This document shows, piece by piece, positions 17,084 to 27,129 of a stretch of DNA of 43,718 nucleotides (position 1 is its first letter; each line of letters opens with the position of its first letter). The notes under the pieces are model-generated. The model saw only the letters and a program-made list of their open reading frames with translations. It did not search any database and was not told the origin of the DNA. Source of the DNA: Thermoplasmata archaeon (lineage in GTDB: Archaea > Thermoplasmatota > Thermoplasmata > Lutacidiplasmatales > UBA184); contig JAKAOB010000003.1 of the NCBI GenBank assembly GCA_021812305.1, positions 1 through 43,718 on the forward strand, in the 5' to 3' direction. The translations under genes and the position numbers were made by a program.

Positions 17084-18136
17084 CTAGCGCCCCTGGGCGA
17101 TCCCGAACCACCGGCGGAAGGCCCGGATGTTGGGGTCGGTGCCGAGGATGAGGAGGGCGTCCCCCTGCCGGAGGACGTCCGTCGGGGGAGGATTGAGGAG
17201 GGTCTCCCAGCTCGGCCCGGAGCTCGCACGGGCGTAGCCGACCAGCAGGCAACCGGAGTGCTCGCGGACCGCGCGCTCGAGCTCGGCGACGGTGCCGCCC
17301 TTGACGGGGGTCCGGGGTCCGAGCAGGAACTCCTGGAGGTCGGCGCCGTAGGCGGCGGCGAGGAGGTCTTCGATCGCGTTCGCGACCTCCGGGCGGAACG
17401 CCGCGTTGGCGCAGAGGCGCCCGCCCATGTCCCCCGGGGTCGCGACGTAGGTGACCCCTGCGGTGCGCATCGTGTCCTTGAGCTCGGGCCGGCTGACGGA
17501 GACGACGACCCGGACGTTGGGGGCGAAGGTCCGCAGGTTGAGGACCGCGATCAGGTTGGCGGTGTCGTCGGGCGTCGCGACGATGACCGCGCGCGCCCGG
17601 TCGGCGTTCGCGCGCTTGAGGATCTCGGTCTCCGCCGGATTGCCGAACGTGACGAAGAGTCGGTCGGCCGGCCCGAGCGAGCGGATGTTGCTCACGTCGT
17701 CGGCGCGGTCGGTGATCACGGCGACGCGCTGCTCCTCGATCAGGAGCTCCCGTGCCGCGGCCGCCCCCACGGAGGAGTAGCCGGCGATGACCGTGTGGTC
17801 GCGGAAGTCCGTGCCGAGGAGCCCGAGCTGCTCGGCCTGCACCTCCGACGCCACGGCGCTGGTGATCACCGCGAGCAGATAACCCAAGAGGAAGATCTGG
17901 ACGAAGGCGACGACGATCGTGAACTCGCGGGCGAAGGTCGTCGTCGGGACCACGTCGCCGTAGCCGATCGTCGCGAGCGTCACGATCGACCAGTAGAAGG
18001 CGCTGAGCGGGGACGTCCCCGGCTGGAGCAGGTAGAAGCCCACCGCGGCGCCGACGTAGACGACCCCGTAGGCCATCAGGAGCTTCCAGGTCCGGCGGAG
18101 GAGGTCGGCGAAGTAGCGGCGACGGCGGCCCGGCAC
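17084..18136 (-). CDS. Potassium channel with RCK (TrkA-N/TrkA-C) domains
   Basis: A 350-residue two-helix K+ channel subunit. Helix 1 is at about residues 18-37. The pore helix and filter FYWSIVTLATIGYGDVVPTT (about 47-66) contain the TIGYGD selectivity sequence. Helix 2 is at about 70-95. A TrkA-N domain starts at about 113; its nucleotide loop reads VIAGYSSVGAAAARELL, a variant of GxGxxG. A TrkA-C domain occupies about 265-345. It lets K+ cross the membrane under control of a cytoplasmic ligand. Its GTG start lies 27 bases after a CTTACC box (18160-18165), so the message is probably leaderless. It is convergent with the flavoprotein gene, 9 bases apart. Confidence 0.92.
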   Translation of the reverse strand: MPGRRRRYFADLLRRTWKLLMAYGVVYVGAAVGFYLLQPGTSPLSAFYWSIVTLATIGYGDVVPTTTFAREFTIVVAFVQIFLLGYLLAVITSAVASEVQAEQLGLLGTDFRDHTVIAGYSSVGAAAARELLIEEQRVAVITDRADDVSNIRSLGPADRLFVTFGNPAETEILKRANADRARAVIVATPDDTANLIAVLNLRTFAPNVRVVVSVSRPELKDTMRTAGVTYVATPGDMGGRLCANAAFRPEVANAIEDLLAAAYGADLQEFLLGPRTPVKGGTVAELERAVREHSGCLLVGYARASSGPSWETLLNPPPTDVLRQGDALLILGTDPNIRAFRRWFGIAQGR

Positions 18137-18159
18137 GGCCGGCGGAACCGGCCGGCAAG

Positions 18160-18165
18160 GTAAGG
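18160..18165 (-). promoter_or_regulatory. CTTACC promoter box of the K+ channel gene
   Basis: CTTACC on the minus strand, 27 bases before the GTG start at 18136, in the same place and of the same form as the CTTATC boxes ahead of other genes in this chromosome. Confidence 0.45.
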
Positions 18166-18254
18166 GTTTGCCGCCGGGTCGCCGCGCCCTCCGAAAGCGA
18201 TCACCGGGTCGCCGGGGCGGGGGGCTCGCCCCGCTCCGGCGCTCGCCCGTGGCC

Positions 18255-19589
18255 TTACTTCGACGGTCGGCGGCGTACGACCAGCGCGTAGCTCACGCCC
18301 ACCGCCACGACGGCCGCCACGACCAGGGCGATCCCCACGTAGAGCCACGGGAAGGCGGACCCGCCCGTCGAGGGGCCGGTGGTGCCGCAGGTGCCCGTGG
18401 TGAGACAGCCGCTCGCCGCCTGCGCGTCGGCGACCGCCATCGGCGCCGCCGCGACCTCGGTGGTGGGCACCCCCGTGCTCGTGGCCGTCGTGCTCGGCGT
18501 CGCGGTCAAGAGGTTCGGGTTGCCCCCCATCTGTTCGCCCATCTCCGGAGCTCCGTCCTCCGTCCCGTAGTAGCTGCTCGCGGCGCGGAGCTGGAACATG
18601 GTGTAGCTCCCGCTGAACTGCACGGCCAGACGGTGGGTCGCAAGGTGGGCAAAGCCGAACGCCTCTCCGTCCCACGGCGCCCCCGACAGGTCGAAGAACC
18701 CGCCGCCGTGCGGCAGGAAGATCACGCCGTCCAGCACGTCGAGCTCGCTGCTGAACTCCAGGGTCACCGCGGGCAGGACCGTCCCGCCGGGGAGGGTCAT
18801 CGTGCCGACGACCGTGCCGTCGACCGAGACGTTCCCCGTGACGTTGAGGCCGCCCAAAGGACTGCCCGCGTCGCTCGTGGTCGTCCCGCTCGCATCGGTC
18901 TTGGAGTAGCTCCACGTGACGGCCCAGGTGCCTCCCCCGGTGTAGGCGCTGGTGGCGTTCCAGCGGTCCCCCACATTGAGAGCAGTCGGGATCAGGCCGA
19001 GGGCGGGGGTGAAGGCGAGATGGGCCGCGGCGGCACCGGTCGCGTTGTACGACTCGGTCACGTGCCGGGTCCCCTGCGGGGTCACCACGGTGACGTTCGC
19101 CGTGGACCCGACGGCCCCGCTCGCCGACGCGGAGGTGTTGAGGACTCCGATCGCCGACACGGCGGTGCCGTCCTCGTAGACGACGGCGTCCCGGGTCAGA
19201 TTGAGGAACCCGACGGCGTGCTCGTACGCGGAGTGGCTCAGCAGGACCTCGACCGTGGGCGAGGTGCAGTCGGGGGAGCAGTACGTCGACGTGAAGGTGG
19301 ACGCGACGGTCCGCTCCACGCTGAGCTGCGTCACGGAGGCGGAGACGTTCGTCCGTTCAAAGATCGTGTACCAGGACATCTCGGCCTGGATGACATGCAC
19401 CCCGTTCGGGGTCGAGACGCTCAGGTTGAACCAGCGCTGCGCGCCGTACGCCCAGGAATCGGAGGGCACGACGGCGGCCGCCGAAGCGCTTTCGGCCGGG
19501 GCAACGATCAGCGAGGGTCCGAGGAACCCGACCATGAGCGCGATCGTGACGACGATCGCGGCCGGGCCGGTCGATGGGGGTGCCAGCAT
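18255..19589 (-). CDS. Secreted, C-terminally anchored surface protein
   Basis: A 444-residue protein. An N-terminal signal segment (about residues 9-38) ends in an Ala/Ser-rich stretch; the middle is a beta-rich, Asn-glycosylation-rich domain. A Ser/Thr/Gly-rich stalk at about 375-410 is followed by a C-terminal membrane helix (WLYVGIALVVAAVVAVGVSY) and a basic tail. The layout is that of an archaeal cell-surface glycoprotein facing outward. I recognise no enzyme motif. It heads a stretch of three surface proteins. Start at the ATG at 19589, about 35 bases after a CTAAATC box. Confidence 0.75.
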   Translation of the reverse strand: MLAPPSTGPAAIVVTIALMVGFLGPSLIVAPAESASAAAVVPSDSWAYGAQRWFNLSVSTPNGVHVIQAEMSWYTIFERTNVSASVTQLSVERTVASTFTSTYCSPDCTSPTVEVLLSHSAYEHAVGFLNLTRDAVVYEDGTAVSAIGVLNTSASASGAVGSTANVTVVTPQGTRHVTESYNATGAAAAHLAFTPALGLIPTALNVGDRWNATSAYTGGGTWAVTWSYSKTDASGTTTSDAGSPLGGLNVTGNVSVDGTVVGTMTLPGGTVLPAVTLEFSSELDVLDGVIFLPHGGGFFDLSGAPWDGEAFGFAHLATHRLAVQFSGSYTMFQLRAASSYYGTEDGAPEMGEQMGGNPNLLTATPSTTATSTGVPTTEVAAAPMAVADAQAASGCLTTGTCGTTGPSTGGSAFPWLYVGIALVVAAVVAVGVSYALVVRRRPSK

Positions 19590-19730
19590 CTTATGTCACC
19601 ACGTGGCCCATTCCCACCGGAGATTTAGGGCGAAAGTTCAGGGGAGTTGACCCCACCGGCCGGGAGCAGGGCTCGGCCGTGCACCCGATCCCCGCCGGAG
19701 CCTGCGCCGACGCTGGCCGCTCACCCCGCT

Positions 19731-22700
19731 CTACCGCCCGGGGGGCGAAGGCGTCGGGGGGCGAAGGCGTCGGCTGGCGAGGTACGCGAGCGCGCCGGCC
19801 GTTGCGGCGCCGGCGAGCACGGCCGTCCCGAGGAGCGCGAGGGTCCCCAGCGCGGGGACGACCGGCGAGCTCCCGGTCGTCCGAGGGACGAACGCGACCG
19901 GCACGACCACCCCCGCGCCCGAGACGGTGAGGGTCCCATGGTCCGGTTGCGGCACGACGCCCGCGGCCACGACCTCGAACGGGTACGTCCCGTTGGGGAG
20001 CCAGGTCCGGACGGCCGTCGTCGTCCCTGCCGTCGCCTGCCCGTCGATCACCACGGTCCAGGGACCGCCGGGGGGCCTCCCCGAGGCAAGGAAGGTGACG
20101 AGATAGAGCGGGAGATGGAACGCCACCACGACCGTCGCGAGCGCCCCGTCGATCGTGACGGTGCCCCCCGAGGGGTCCGCACGATACCCCGCCGGCGGAA
20201 CCACCGCGTAGGAGTAGGTGCCGTTGGCGAACGAGGCGCTCCACGCGACGCCGGTGACCGGGTGCGCCACCCCGTCGACGACCACCGCCCAGGATGCGGC
20301 GGTCGGGAGGCCGTCGCCGAGGAACGTCAGGGGGTACACGGCCGTGACGAACTCAACGTGCACCGAGACGGGCGAGCCGGAGACCCGAAGGACTCCGTGG
20401 TCCGGCACCGGGACAAGCCCCGCCGGGCCATCGACCGCAAAGGAGTAGGTTCCGTTCGCAAGATCGAAGGCGAGGGCGGTCTCGGTGGTCGTCTCGCGCG
20501 TCGAGCCCACGGAGACGGTCCAGAAGGTCGCCGGCGGACGACCCGAGGCGGTAAACTCGATCGGGAAGAGGAACGGGGCGAACGCGACGGGGACGCTCAC
20601 GTTCCCGCCGGCGACAACGATCGTTCCGGCGAACGGCTGGGGCCGGTACCCGGGGACGGAGGGTACCGAGAACTCGTAGCTGCCGTTGGTGACGGCGGCC
20701 GAGAGCGAGGCGGTCGTCCCGCGGAGGGCCACCGTTCCCAGCCGGACGCTCCAGGAGGCCCCGGTCGGAAGCCCGCTCTCCACGAACGCGACCCCGTATT
20801 GGGGGGCCGAGGGCGAGAACCAGAGATAGGTGGTCAGGCTCTGGTGGCAAAGCTGGCCATGACCCGTCCCGTTCGGAGAGTGGTAGCCGGTCGGAGCGAT
20901 CGCCTGGTAGGCGTAGGGGGTGTAGGCCCCGTTGGTCTCGGGCACCGCGAGAGAGGCGGCGGTGGTGAGGTAGCGGCTCCCGTTGAAGTCCACGCCCCAG
21001 CTTACGCCCGGGGGTAACCCCCGCGCGACGAACGTCATCAATGTGAAGGTCCACGGCGCGGCGAGGGGGTAGCGGTCGATCGGGGATCCGCCGGGTCCCA
21101 GCGGGGCGTCCACGATGCCGTCCGGGCCGGACAGGTTCTGGCCGGCCCCACCGTACGCGTCGGGCCCGGTCCAGTTGCTCCAGTAGTTGCCGCCGAGCGG
21201 GTAGCCCCCGTCCCACGGGGAGGCCGCTGCGCCCGGGGCGCCTTCACGGAGAAAACCGCCGTCGGCGACGAAGTTGTTGTGGTAGACGGCATCGCCGGAG
21301 CCGGCCGGAAGGAGGAAGGAAACGGCGTTGGCGAAGAGGTCGTTCGAGGTCCAGGCGGTCGCCGTCGAGTTCCGGGCGGAGAACCCGATCGCGTTGGCCG
21401 AGGCATTATTGTCGGCCAGGACGCCGGCGACCCCGGCGATGAGCTCGATCCCCACGCCGGAGTCGAAGACCCGGTTCGACGTGGCGGTCAGGTTGACGAG
21501 ACCCTCCAGGCGGATGGCCGTCCCCGGCGTTCGCCCGACCCAGTTGCCGGTGACCTGGACCTCGCTCCCGTCGGAGATCTCGATCCCCGGGCCGGCCGTA
21601 CCCACGGCGTAGTTGCCGGCCAGTGTGAGGTCAAGGCACTCGACGGCGCGCAGGCCCGTGCCGGCCGAGGCGTTGACGCTGTTCGCGGAAAGGAGGGTGG
21701 TGATCCCCTGACCGATGTCGATCGCCGCCGAACCTGCCGGCGCGCCGAGGACCTCGCTCGTGCGGATCTGGAGCTCCCGGTCGTTGTGGGTCACGATCCC
21801 CGAGGCGATCGGATAGGAGAGATTGCTGTCGACGACCCACAGACGGTTCGACAGGGTATCGGCGAGGGCCGTGTAGTCGCCGACGGCGTGGTTGCGGTAG
21901 AAGTCGAGTCGGCCGTTCTCCCGGAAGAGAAAGCCGAAGGCCCCGACCGCGCGGATCCCATCGGCGACGTTGTCCGTCACCTGGAGGTTGTGCGACGCCG
22001 AGACGGCGAACCCGACCCGATCGGCCCCGGAGACGTTGTTGCCGGTGAGCGTCCCGTGCGTGCCGAACGCCACCGCGATCCCGGTGCCCTCGGAGCCGGT
22101 CAGGTCATTGTCGGTGAACGCGAACTCCATGAGCTGGTCTCCCCGGATCGCCACCGAGGAGCTCCCGGCCCCGCCGGCCGACCGGAAGTCGCCGCCCGTC
22201 ACGGTGACGTACTCGTCGGACCGCAGGTCGACCGCGGTGCCGGCGCCTTCGGCGCGGTCGCCGCTCAGCAGGACCTGACCGGAGCCATAGATCGCGAAGC
22301 CCACGGACGTCGCGTCGGCGCGGCTGGCCGTGATGGTGACGCCGGTGGAGCCGGAGACGTTGAGCCCGAGGGCGCTGGAACGGGTGGGGGCGGACAGGTC
22401 GCAGCGGTCGATGGAGAGGTCGGTGGCCCCGATCACCCGGACGGCCCCCAGCCCGGCCCCGCGAAGGTCGCTCTGCCCGATCTCGAGGCCGACCACCGAC
22501 GCGGCGTCGACCGCCCACGTGGCCGCTTCGACCCGGGCCCCCGCAACCGACACGGCGTGGGCGCGGTCGACAGCAAGGCCGACCTCCGCGCCGCTCACCG
22601 TCAGGTTCGCGAGGGCGACCGGCCCCGAGTTCGAGATCGCCACTCCGGTCGCCGCGCCCTCGGCCCGGGCGAAGGATACCGTGGCGTTGACCGCACCGAG

Positions 22701-23255
22701 GAGCCGGATCCCCACCGCCCCTCCCGCCGTGACCACGTTTCGGACGATGACGTCCGATGCGTTGAGCACCTCCACCGCGAACGGGCTCGCCGCGGGGGGA
22801 GCGATGGAGAAGTGGCCGCCGTCGAAGCGACTGCCGTTGCGCTCATCCCGAAGGGAGACGTGGAGCGGGCCGGTCAGGGTGTACGTGGATCCTTCGATGG
22901 AGATCGGCGCGGCCGGGTCGCTCAGCGACCCGTTGGCATAGATCGTGAGCCCGCCGTACGCGGTCGTCCCTGCCGGGATCGCCGCGGCCCACCCCGCCCC
23001 GGAGCCGAGGGGGGGTGACGTCTCGCTCAGCGGCGACGAGCCGAACGAGGCAGCGATCAGGAGTCCGCCGGGCAGCACCAGGAGCCCGGCGACCCAGAGG
23101 ACCCACGCCGCGTTCGTCGCTGGGCGGCATCGGTCCCTCGGTGCGCGCGAGGGCGCGGGACGGCGTGCCGAGGGCGGACGTGCCGCTCGGGCGGGCCCGA
23201 AGGTCCCCGGTGAGTCCGGAAGTGCGCTCGGTCCACGGGCCGCGCGTGACGTCAA
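19731..23255 (-). CDS. Giant beta-helix surface protein with five 'GLPxGxxWxV' repeats
   Basis: A 1174-residue anchored surface protein. After an N-terminal hydrophobic helix (about residues 50-73), residues about 95-720 are a right-handed parallel beta-helix of the NosD kind, with many short turns such as 'DNxxTGxxxGIxV' and 'NxVxGAxxVGxxV'. Then come five repeats of about 85 residues, each with a core like GLPTGASWSVRL or GRPPGGPWTVVIDG and a later 'NGTYxFxV' strand, widespread in Thermoplasmata. A C-terminal helix (about 1135-1158) and a basic tail anchor it. It probably binds or cleaves polysaccharide, or serves as an adhesin; no catalytic residues can be assigned. It is divergent from the Kelch-PKD gene, with 190 bases between starts. 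Confidence 0.82.
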   Translation of the reverse strand: MTSRAARGPSALPDSPGTFGPARAARPPSARRPAPSRAPRDRCRPATNAAWVLWVAGLLVLPGGLLIAASFGSSPLSETSPPLGSGAGWAAAIPAGTTAYGGLTIYANGSLSDPAAPISIEGSTYTLTGPLHVSLRDERNGSRFDGGHFSIAPPAASPFAVEVLNASDVIVRNVVTAGGAVGIRLLGAVNATVSFARAEGAATGVAISNSGPVALANLTVSGAEVGLAVDRAHAVSVAGARVEAATWAVDAASVVGLEIGQSDLRGAGLGAVRVIGATDLSIDRCDLSAPTRSSALGLNVSGSTGVTITASRADATSVGFAIYGSGQVLLSGDRAEGAGTAVDLRSDEYVTVTGGDFRSAGGAGSSSVAIRGDQLMEFAFTDNDLTGSEGTGIAVAFGTHGTLTGNNVSGADRVGFAVSASHNLQVTDNVADGIRAVGAFGFLFRENGRLDFYRNHAVGDYTALADTLSNRLWVVDSNLSYPIASGIVTHNDRELQIRTSEVLGAPAGSAAIDIGQGITTLLSANSVNASAGTGLRAVECLDLTLAGNYAVGTAGPGIEISDGSEVQVTGNWVGRTPGTAIRLEGLVNLTATSNRVFDSGVGIELIAGVAGVLADNNASANAIGFSARNSTATAWTSNDLFANAVSFLLPAGSGDAVYHNNFVADGGFLREGAPGAAASPWDGGYPLGGNYWSNWTGPDAYGGAGQNLSGPDGIVDAPLGPGGSPIDRYPLAAPWTFTLMTFVARGLPPGVSWGVDFNGSRYLTTAASLAVPETNGAYTPYAYQAIAPTGYHSPNGTGHGQLCHQSLTTYLWFSPSAPQYGVAFVESGLPTGASWSVRLGTVALRGTTASLSAAVTNGSYEFSVPSVPGYRPQPFAGTIVVAGGNVSVPVAFAPFLFPIEFTASGRPPATFWTVSVGSTRETTTETALAFDLANGTYSFAVDGPAGLVPVPDHGVLRVSGSPVSVHVEFVTAVYPLTFLGDGLPTAASWAVVVDGVAHPVTGVAWSASFANGTYSYAVVPPAGYRADPSGGTVTIDGALATVVVAFHLPLYLVTFLASGRPPGGPWTVVIDGQATAGTTTAVRTWLPNGTYPFEVVAAGVVPQPDHGTLTVSGAGVVVPVAFVPRTTGSSPVVPALGTLALLGTAVLAGAATAGALAYLASRRLRPPTPSPPGR

Positions 23256-23447
23256 CTCTCCCCCCGCCTGCGGCCCCTGCCCGGAGGCCGCGGGTCGCAG
23301 AGGCTCCTCGAACAGAAACGGAGGGGGTCAAGGTCGCTTGACGCGACCGCCCGGCCGGGCCCGCGGGAGCGCGGCCTTCGGCGCGGCGACGATGCGTCAC
23401 CCCTGCTTCACTTGAACTTCTTGCTCCCGGTGTTCGTTCGTCCTCCC

Positions 23448-26400
23448 ATGCCGCCGAGCCATCTGTCGAGCGTACGCTCCGCCTTTTCCCGAACGGCCCG
23501 TGGGAGCTTTCCGTGGGTCCTCGCCGTCCTCTTCGCCCTGCCCCTCGGAGGGCTGCTTCCCGGAGTCGGCCCGGCGACCGTGTCGCCCACCTGGGCGGAC
23601 GGGACCGCCGAAGCCTCCTCCGCGATCGATGCCGCGCCGCCCTCCTCGGCCGATGGGGGGCTCTCCAACGTAGCGTCGGTGAGCGCCGATCCGGCCGTGC
23701 CGGTCCTACCGGCGCGCGGGGGTCCGGGGGGCGGCGGAGGGGGCCATGGCAACGAGACCGCGACCAACGGGACGTGGGTGTCCGTGACGCAGGCCCGCTG
23801 CTGCGGGGGATTCACCTACGATCCGATCATCGGACAAACGGTCCTCTTCGGTGGTGGCGCCGCCGAGGCGCTCGGAGACACCTGGGAGTACCGTGCCGGC
23901 ACGTGGACCCGCGTCCTGATCTCCTCCAGCCTGAGCGTGCACAACAACATCGCCATGACCTACGACCCGCAGGACGGCTACGTCCTTCTCTTCGGCGGGA
24001 TCCGCGGCAACCACTACCTGGCCGAAACCTGGGCGTTCCAGTACGGCGCGTGGACCCTGCTGAGCCCGTCGAACGCCCCGGCGGCGCGCCTCGGGGCCAC
24101 GATGGTCTACGACGCCGCCGCCCGCTCGGTCATCCTCTTCGGCGGGTACGATGGCTCGACCTACTACAACGACACCTGGCGCTACGCCGGCGGCGTGTGG
24201 ACGCCGCTCACGCTTCCGGTCTCGCCGTCCCCTCGGGACAACGCCTCGATGGCCTACGACCCGGTCCAGGGCGCCGTGATCCTCTTCGGTGGCCGCGCGA
24301 GCACGGGGATCCTCGGGGACACCTGGGCCTTCTCGGACGGTGCGTGGGCTCCGCTCGCGCCGACCGCCAACGGAAGCCCGTCGGCCCGGGAGCTCGGCGC
24401 CATGGCCTGGGACGACGGCAGCCAGTCCGTGGTGCTGATGGGCGGGCGCACCCCGACGGGGGTCCTCGGCGATATGTGGACCCTCGCACGCGGCGCCTGG
24501 GCCCCCGGCCCCTCGGGCCCGTCGGCCCGTGCGGGCGCCATGATGACGTACGATGGCGCGGACCGTTACCTCCTCCTCTTCGGCGGGACCACCGGCGGCG
24601 GGGTGCTGGCCGACAGCTGGACCTTCGTCGACGGGGTCTGGACCCGGATCGGTGCGGGCGGCGCGCCGGTCGGGCGCACCGGGGCGAGCCTCGCGATCGA
24701 TCCGCCGACCGGCGATGCGATCCTCTTCGGTGGGTGGGACGGGGCGAGATACCTCGGGGACACCTGGAGCTACTCCGGTGGGAACTGGACCCTCCTGTGC
24801 TCCACGGGCTGCGGGCCCGTGCCGCGGAGCGACGCGGGGTTCACGTACGTCGTGTCGAACTCCACCACCGGGGCGGGCTATCTGCTCCTCTACGGCGGCT
24901 TCAACGGGGCCTTCCTCAACGACACGTGGGCCTTCCGGGCCGGCCAGTGGTCCTCGATCAATGCCACCGGCGCGCCGTCGCCGCGCATGGGGATGGTCCT
25001 CGCCTCCGACGGCGCAGGACCCGTCGCCTTCCTCTACGGCGGGCTCGGTCCCTCCGGCTATCTCGCCGACACCTGGTCGTTCAACGCGACCGACGGGATG
25101 TGGTCCGCGGTATCGAACGCGGGAGGCGGGGGCCCGTACACCCCGGACGCCCGTGCGTTCGCGTCGACGGTCTACGATCCGACGACCGACGCGATCCTCC
25201 TCTTCGGCGGGCGCGACTCGGCAGGATATCTCGGCGACACTTGGGAGATCGACCTTCCCGGCGCCGAGGGCGGGGCGACCTGGAGCGACCCGGTCGTATC
25301 GACCTCGACCCCGCCGGCCCGGGCCAACGCGACCCTCGCGTGGGACGACGACGCCCCGTTCTCCAATGCGCTGCTTCTCGGGGGGACGAGCGGCACCACC
25401 GCGGGCACGGACGTCCTGGACGACATCTGGGTCTTCGCCGCCGGCACCTGGACCCACGTACCGACCCCCCCGGCCGGGGGCATGGGAGGGGAGGAGGCCA
25501 GCTCCCCGGCGCCTCGCACCGGCGCGAGCGCCGTGTACTCGCCGTCGGACGGCTACCTGCTGTTCTTCAGCGGCTTCAACGGCACGGCGATCACGGCCGA
25601 CACCTGGCTCTGGGTGATCTTCCTCGCGCAGCCGGTCGCGAGCCTTGCCCCGGCCGACGCGGGGGTCCCGGTCCTGTTCCACGCCGCGCTGTTCGGCGGC
25701 GTCCAGCCGTACACGTACTATTGGGCGTTCGGTGACGGGGCGACCAGCACCGCCCCCACCCCCAGCCACGCGTTCGCCGCGACGGCCCCGACCCTCTACG
25801 ACGTGTACGTCGTGGTCAACGACTCGGCGGGCAACTCGAGCGCGATGGAGGTTCCGATCGTCGTCCACCCGGGGCTCTCCGCCGTCGCCACCCTCAGCGC
25901 ATCGACCGTCGATGCCGGCGTAGCGGTGACCTTCAGCGCCGAGGTGAGCGGCGGAGCCCCACCCGTCCGCACGACCTGGGGGTTCGGCGACGGAAGCCGT
26001 GGGTTCTCCGCCCGCCTCACCCACGTCTACGCCGTGCCCGGAGACTACTCGATCCGGCTTTGGACGAACAGTTCGGGCGGCGGTGCGCTGGCCCAGACGC
26101 TGGCGCTGACCGTCGTTCCCCGCCCGACCGTGTCGGTCGCGACCTCCCTCGTCGAGACCGATGTCGGTGTGCCCGTTTCGTTCACCGCGACGGTCGCCGA
26201 CGGTGTGGCGCCGCACGCCTTCACCTGGTCGTTCGGCGACGGAGGCACATCGGCCGAGGCGCTCCCCAGCCACGCGTACGCCACGCCGGGGACCTACACC
26301 GTCGACGTGGAGATCACCGACGTGTTCGCTGCGAACGCGAGCGCGATGACGACCGTCCTCGTGAACCCTCGCCCCGCGATCTCCGCGGTCGCGGCGGCCC

Positions 26401-27017
26401 CCGCCATCACCGATGTCGGCTACCCGGTCAGGCTCGAGGCGTCCGGCGCCGGGGGAACCGGAGGGCTGGCCTGGACGTGGACCTTCGGGGACGGGGCGGC
26501 CGCGGCCGGCGCGGCGCCGTCCCACACGTACGCGACGGCCGGATCGTTCCTCGCGCAGGTCTGGGCCAACGATTCGCTGGGCGTCGTTGCCTACGCGAAC
26601 CTCTCGGTCCTGGTCGTCCCCCTGCCGCGGATCACGTCGTTCTCAGCGGACCCCGCGTCGATCCACCTCGGGGAACCGGCGACGCTCTCGGCGGCGGTCG
26701 CGGGGGGCGTCGGCCCCTACACCTACCTCCTGAGCGGGTTGCCCCCGGGCTGCTTGTCGGAGAACACCGACACCGTGTCGTGCCTGCCGAACGCGACCGG
26801 GACGTTCACGGTGACGATGTACGTCTCCGACACGCTCGGGGCGCAGGACTCGGCGGTCCTCACCCTGACCGTCCAGCCCGTGACCACGGAGCCGACCGTC
26901 CTCGGGATGCCGCCGACCTGGGGCTACGTCCTGCTCGGGTTGATCGTGGGGTTCGTGGCACTGGACGTGGTACTCCTCTACACCGTCGTGCGCGGACGCC
27001 GCCGCGGAGGTGCCTGA
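23448..27017 (+). CDS. Kelch-repeat and PKD-domain surface protein
   Basis: A 1189-residue anchored protein. A signal segment (about residues 23-45) is followed by twelve Kelch-type repeats at about 110-735, each ending in a motif like LLFGG followed by 10-20 residues and DTW. Twelve repeats would make two six-bladed propellers. Four PKD domains follow, each with a 'WxFGDG' motif (YWAFGDG, TWGFGDG, TWSFGDG, TWTFGDG), then a fifth Ig-like domain without that motif. A C-terminal helix (WGYVLLGLIVGFVALDVVLLY) and RGRRRGG tail anchor it. Propellers and PKD arrays usually mediate binding outside the cell. I use the ATG at 23448; a TTG at 23412 is in frame but would precede the signal peptide with an extra hydrophobic stretch. 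Confidence 0.87.
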   Translation: MPPSHLSSVRSAFSRTARGSFPWVLAVLFALPLGGLLPGVGPATVSPTWADGTAEASSAIDAAPPSSADGGLSNVASVSADPAVPVLPARGGPGGGGGGHGNETATNGTWVSVTQARCCGGFTYDPIIGQTVLFGGGAAEALGDTWEYRAGTWTRVLISSSLSVHNNIAMTYDPQDGYVLLFGGIRGNHYLAETWAFQYGAWTLLSPSNAPAARLGATMVYDAAARSVILFGGYDGSTYYNDTWRYAGGVWTPLTLPVSPSPRDNASMAYDPVQGAVILFGGRASTGILGDTWAFSDGAWAPLAPTANGSPSARELGAMAWDDGSQSVVLMGGRTPTGVLGDMWTLARGAWAPGPSGPSARAGAMMTYDGADRYLLLFGGTTGGGVLADSWTFVDGVWTRIGAGGAPVGRTGASLAIDPPTGDAILFGGWDGARYLGDTWSYSGGNWTLLCSTGCGPVPRSDAGFTYVVSNSTTGAGYLLLYGGFNGAFLNDTWAFRAGQWSSINATGAPSPRMGMVLASDGAGPVAFLYGGLGPSGYLADTWSFNATDGMWSAVSNAGGGGPYTPDARAFASTVYDPTTDAILLFGGRDSAGYLGDTWEIDLPGAEGGATWSDPVVSTSTPPARANATLAWDDDAPFSNALLLGGTSGTTAGTDVLDDIWVFAAGTWTHVPTPPAGGMGGEEASSPAPRTGASAVYSPSDGYLLFFSGFNGTAITADTWLWVIFLAQPVASLAPADAGVPVLFHAALFGGVQPYTYYWAFGDGATSTAPTPSHAFAATAPTLYDVYVVVNDSAGNSSAMEVPIVVHPGLSAVATLSASTVDAGVAVTFSAEVSGGAPPVRTTWGFGDGSRGFSARLTHVYAVPGDYSIRLWTNSSGGGALAQTLALTVVPRPTVSVATSLVETDVGVPVSFTATVADGVAPHAFTWSFGDGGTSAEALPSHAYATPGTYTVDVEITDVFAANASAMTTVLVNPRPAISAVAAAPAITDVGYPVRLEASGAGGTGGLAWTWTFGDGAAAAGAAPSHTYATAGSFLAQVWANDSLGVVAYANLSVLVVPLPRITSFSADPASIHLGEPATLSAAVAGGVGPYTYLLSGLPPGCLSENTDTVSCLPNATGTFTVTMYVSDTLGAQDSAVLTLTVQPVTTEPTVLGMPPTWGYVLLGLIVGFVALDVVLLYTVVRGRRRGGA

Positions 27018-27129
27018 ACGGGACGGCCGACCCTTCTGCCCCGGCCCAACCGTTTCCGCCGCTACGGGGCGGCCGACCGGGCGGACCGGCGGGGCCGGCC
27101 GGTCCGCGCAAGCGCCGTCGATCTCGGGG

